From: Oscillospiraceae bacterium
GTDB taxonomy: Bacteria; Bacillota; Clostridia; Oscillospirales; Acutalibacteraceae
Length of the DNA: 23,337 nt
NCBI GenBank assembly: GCA_003520555.1
Contig: DOUO01000053.1
Span: 1-23,337, forward strand
Direction: 5' to 3'
The first letter of the stretch is position 1. Each line of letters starts with the position of its first letter. Made by a program: the position numbers and the translations under genes. Shown here piece after piece: positions 22,025 to 23,337 of the stretch. The notes below the pieces were generated by a model. That model saw only the letters and a program-made list of their open reading frames with translations. It did not search any database and was not told the origin of the DNA.

Positions 22025-22504
22025 TTATCTTCTGAAATCGAGCACGATTTCGTCGTGCGGATGTTCGTATTTTGTCAGCGTGACGCCCGCGGAGCCGAGC
22101 ATGCGTTTTGAAGCTACGGTCTGCGGAGAATCGGCGTATTTGTCATAAAGATACACAACCTCGCCGATGCCCGCCTGAATAATTGCCTTGGCGCATTCGT
22201 TGCACGGAAACAGGTCCACGTACAGCCGCGCTCCGTGCAAATCCTTTCCCCGGGCGTTTAAAATAGCGTTAAGCTCGGCGTGCACAACATAATTGTACTT
22301 TGTGTCCGCGCCGGTTCTTTCCCATGAATATTCATCGTCGGAGCAGCCGTAGGGAAAGCCGTTGTAGCCGGTTGACAAAATTATGTTGTTTTTATCAACA
22401 ATGCACGCGCCGACCTGAGTGTTCGGGTCCTTGCTGCGCTTGGCGGCAAGCAGCGCCACGCCCATAAAGTATTCGTCCCATGTAATGTATTCGCTGCGTT
22501 TCAT
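22025..22504 (-). CDS. dCMP deaminase (ComEB-like cytidine/deoxycytidylate deaminase)
   Basis: 159 residues. Zinc site: H75 and catalytic E77 (VVHAELNAIL), C101 and C104 (PCNECAKAI). Typical dCMP deaminase features are TWDEYFMGVALLAAKRSKDPNTQVGA at the start and STGYNGFPYGCSDDE. It deaminates dCMP to dUMP for thymidylate synthesis in the cytoplasm. ATG 22504 follows AGGGGTGA by five bases; the longer open frame (to 22546) overlaps the upstream gene. It is the second gene after the ArsC/Spx-family gene with a 14-base gap, so they share a transcript. Its stop codon lies inside a 13-base match to the terminal repeat of the element at 23061-23227. Confidence 0.92.
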   Translation of the reverse strand: MKRSEYITWDEYFMGVALLAAKRSKDPNTQVGACIVDKNNIILSTGYNGFPYGCSDDEYSWERTGADTKYNYVVHAELNAILNARGKDLHGARLYVDLFPCNECAKAIIQAGIGEVVYLYDKYADSPQTVASKRMLGSAGVTLTKYEHPHDEIVLDFRR

Positions 22505-22518
22505 TAAAATCACCCCTG

Positions 22519-22875
22519 TTATTTTCCGATTAAGGCTTGCGCCCACGCTTCTTCCTTAAAGCCCGTCAGCACTGTGCCGTCCGCAACAATTACCGGTCGT
22601 TTTACCAGCATTCCGTCGGACGCGAGCAGCCTGAGCTGTTCGTCCTCGCTCATATCCTTAAGCCTGTCCTTTAAGCCCATGCTTTTATAAAGCTGTCCGC
22701 TTGTGTTAAAAAACTTTTTAAGCGGCAATCCGCTTTTTTCATACCAAAGCTTCAGTTCGTCAAAGCTCGGGTTTTCTTCCTTTATGTTGCGGTCGGTATA
22801 TTTCAGTCCGTTTTCATCAAGCCATTTTTTGGCTCTTTTACAGGTTGAGCATTTGGGATATTCCGCGAAAAGCAT
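22519..22875 (-). CDS. ArsC/Spx-family thioredoxin-fold protein
   Basis: 118 residues. N-terminal redox motif C9-S-T-C12 (YPKCSTCKRAKKWLDENG), then FFNTSGQLYKSMGLKD and the cis-proline loop VKRPVIV, which together define the ArsC/Spx/MgsR (YffB-like) family. Members include arsenate reductases and transcriptional regulators that bind RNA polymerase; the CxxC form and FNTSG segment are closer to the uncharacterised reductase-like branch than to E. coli ArsC. Arsenic genes are absent nearby, so I do not call it an arsenate reductase. ATG 22875 follows AAAGGAG. First gene of the operon with the dCMP deaminase. Confidence 0.88.
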   Translation of the reverse strand: MLFAEYPKCSTCKRAKKWLDENGLKYTDRNIKEENPSFDELKLWYEKSGLPLKKFFNTSGQLYKSMGLKDRLKDMSEDEQLRLLASDGMLVKRPVIVADGTVLTGFKEEAWAQALIGK

Positions 22876-22923
22876 ACTAAATCTCCTTTCGAAACATTAA
22901 GCGCATTGTGTTTCCATGATATT

Positions 22924-22951
22924 ATTATAACATACACACGTCGCAAATCAA
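22924..22951 (-). promoter_or_regulatory. Sigma-A promoter of the arsC-like/dCMP deaminase operon
   Basis: Minus strand: -35 TTGATT (22951-22946), 16-base spacer, perfect -10 TATAAT (22929-22924), about 48 bases before the start codon. Confidence 0.65.
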
Positions 22952-22993
22952 TGAATATTTCAAAAAAATCCCCATTAATTTCATACTAATATA

Positions 22994-23022
22994 TTGATTT
23001 TTTACTTCAAAAGGTGTATTAT
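22994..23022 (+). promoter_or_regulatory. Plus-strand promoter-like sequence facing the MITE
   Basis: -35 TTGATT (22994-22999), 17-base spacer, -10 TATTAT (23017-23022). Downstream a GGGGG tract precedes ATTTTTACG, then the inverted-repeat element begins. No plausible gene follows on this strand, so it may be an orphan promoter or drive a small RNA through the element. Confidence 0.35.
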
Positions 23023-23060
23023 GCTGTTAAATAATCAATTACGGGGGATTTTTACGCACC

Positions 23061-23227
23061 TTTAATACTAATTCCTGATAGAAAGCAGACTTATATTTTG
23101 CGAGGATATTTTTCGCGAGACAAGGCGAAGGACGCGGCAAGGCTGGCGCCTTGCAAGGACGACAACGCAGTATTGCGGAAAATAGACCACAAAGATTGGC
23201 TACTTTTTATTAGGTATTAGTATTAAA
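23061..23227. mobile_element. 167-bp MITE-like element with 20-bp terminal inverted repeats
   Basis: Left end 23061-23080 (TTTAATACTAATTCCTGATA) and right end 23208-23227 are inverted copies differing at two positions. The interior contains nested hairpins, including GCAAGGC/GCCTTGC, and is GC-richer than its surroundings. It has no coding capacity. Both ends contain TTAA, but no clear target duplication is visible. The right repeat forms the last codons and stop of the gene at the window's right edge. Confidence 0.6.
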
Positions 23228-23337
23228 TTGTTGCTTCAACATTTCAGCAAATTCTTCGACATAATAGCCTGAATTATCCTCTTTCCAGAAGGCACAGTAG
23301 TTGCGCGTGAGCTGCTTGCCGCTGCGGTTAAGCGGAA
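23210..23337 (-). CDS. Unidentified protein, C-terminal 42 residues only
   Basis: The 3' end of a minus-strand gene that continues beyond the window. The visible end reads PLNRSGKQLTRNYCAFWKED, then NSGYYVEEFAEMLKQQFNTNT and a stop. It is hydrophilic and apparently helical at the end. I do not recognise the family. The last residues (FNTNT) and the TAA come from the terminal repeat of the neighbouring MITE-like element, so the original C-terminus may have been replaced. It could also be a chance open frame, although its composition looks coding. Confidence 0.5.
   Translation of the reverse strand, partial: PLNRSGKQLTRNYCAFWKEDNSGYYVEEFAEMLKQQFNTNT

Noticed and set aside
23021..23065. 14-codon plus-strand ORF (MLLNNQLRGIFTHL)
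   Set aside because: Its ATG overlaps the -10 box of the promoter found there, so it would not be in that transcript; too short to support.

Overview
The window looks like chromosome of a starch-degrading gut Clostridium of the Ruminococcus type. This is inferred from a secreted pullulanase carrying a cohesin-docking (dockerin) module and starch-binding modules, Firmicutes-style wal-associated genes, and strong GGAGG ribosome sites with many TTG/GTG starts. No rRNA, tRNA or CRISPR array was seen.

Left part (1-4665, minus strand): htrA, then murA, walJ and a truncated rlmH. The walJ/htrA/rlmH association is the usual Firmicutes wal neighbourhood, here with the peptidoglycan-precursor gene murA inside it. 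murA has a clear promoter whose -35/-10 spacer is an 18-bp palindrome, a candidate repressor operator. htrA is divergent from fba (class II fructose-bisphosphate aldolase, plus strand), which ends in a strong terminator.

Middle (5917-16358, minus strand): a compact phage-derived operon of about 16 genes read from 16.36 kb down to 5.9 kb. It holds small and large terminase, portal, protease (with a possible nested scaffold), decoration-like protein, major capsid protein, three connector/terminator proteins, one tube-like protein, a 32-codon ORF, then a complete contractile-type baseplate set (LysM gpX/XkdP-like, gpD-like hub, gpV-like spike, gp25, gpJ, gpI). I find no integrase, repressor, replication, lysis or fibre gene and, more unusually, no tail sheath and no tape-measure protein. 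The genes look intact, overlap tightly and sit between host genes. A domesticated DNA-packaging particle (gene-transfer-agent-like or other) is one reading; a decayed satellite or prophage is the other. Two of its genes (small terminase, gpJ) seem to start at non-AUG/GUG/UUG codons (AUC, ACG) placed correctly behind strong Shine-Dalgarno sequences.

Right part: a 1275-residue secreted type I pullulanase (16623-20450, minus) with an internal dockerin and a C-terminal starch-binding-like module, probably part of an amylosome. Then come a small DUF6514-like gene and a PflX-type radical SAM gene (plus), a bidirectional terminator, and dCMP deaminase plus an ArsC/Spx-family gene (minus, one operon). 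A 167-bp MITE-like element with 20-bp terminal inverted repeats follows, overlapping the 3' end of an unidentified gene that leaves the window.
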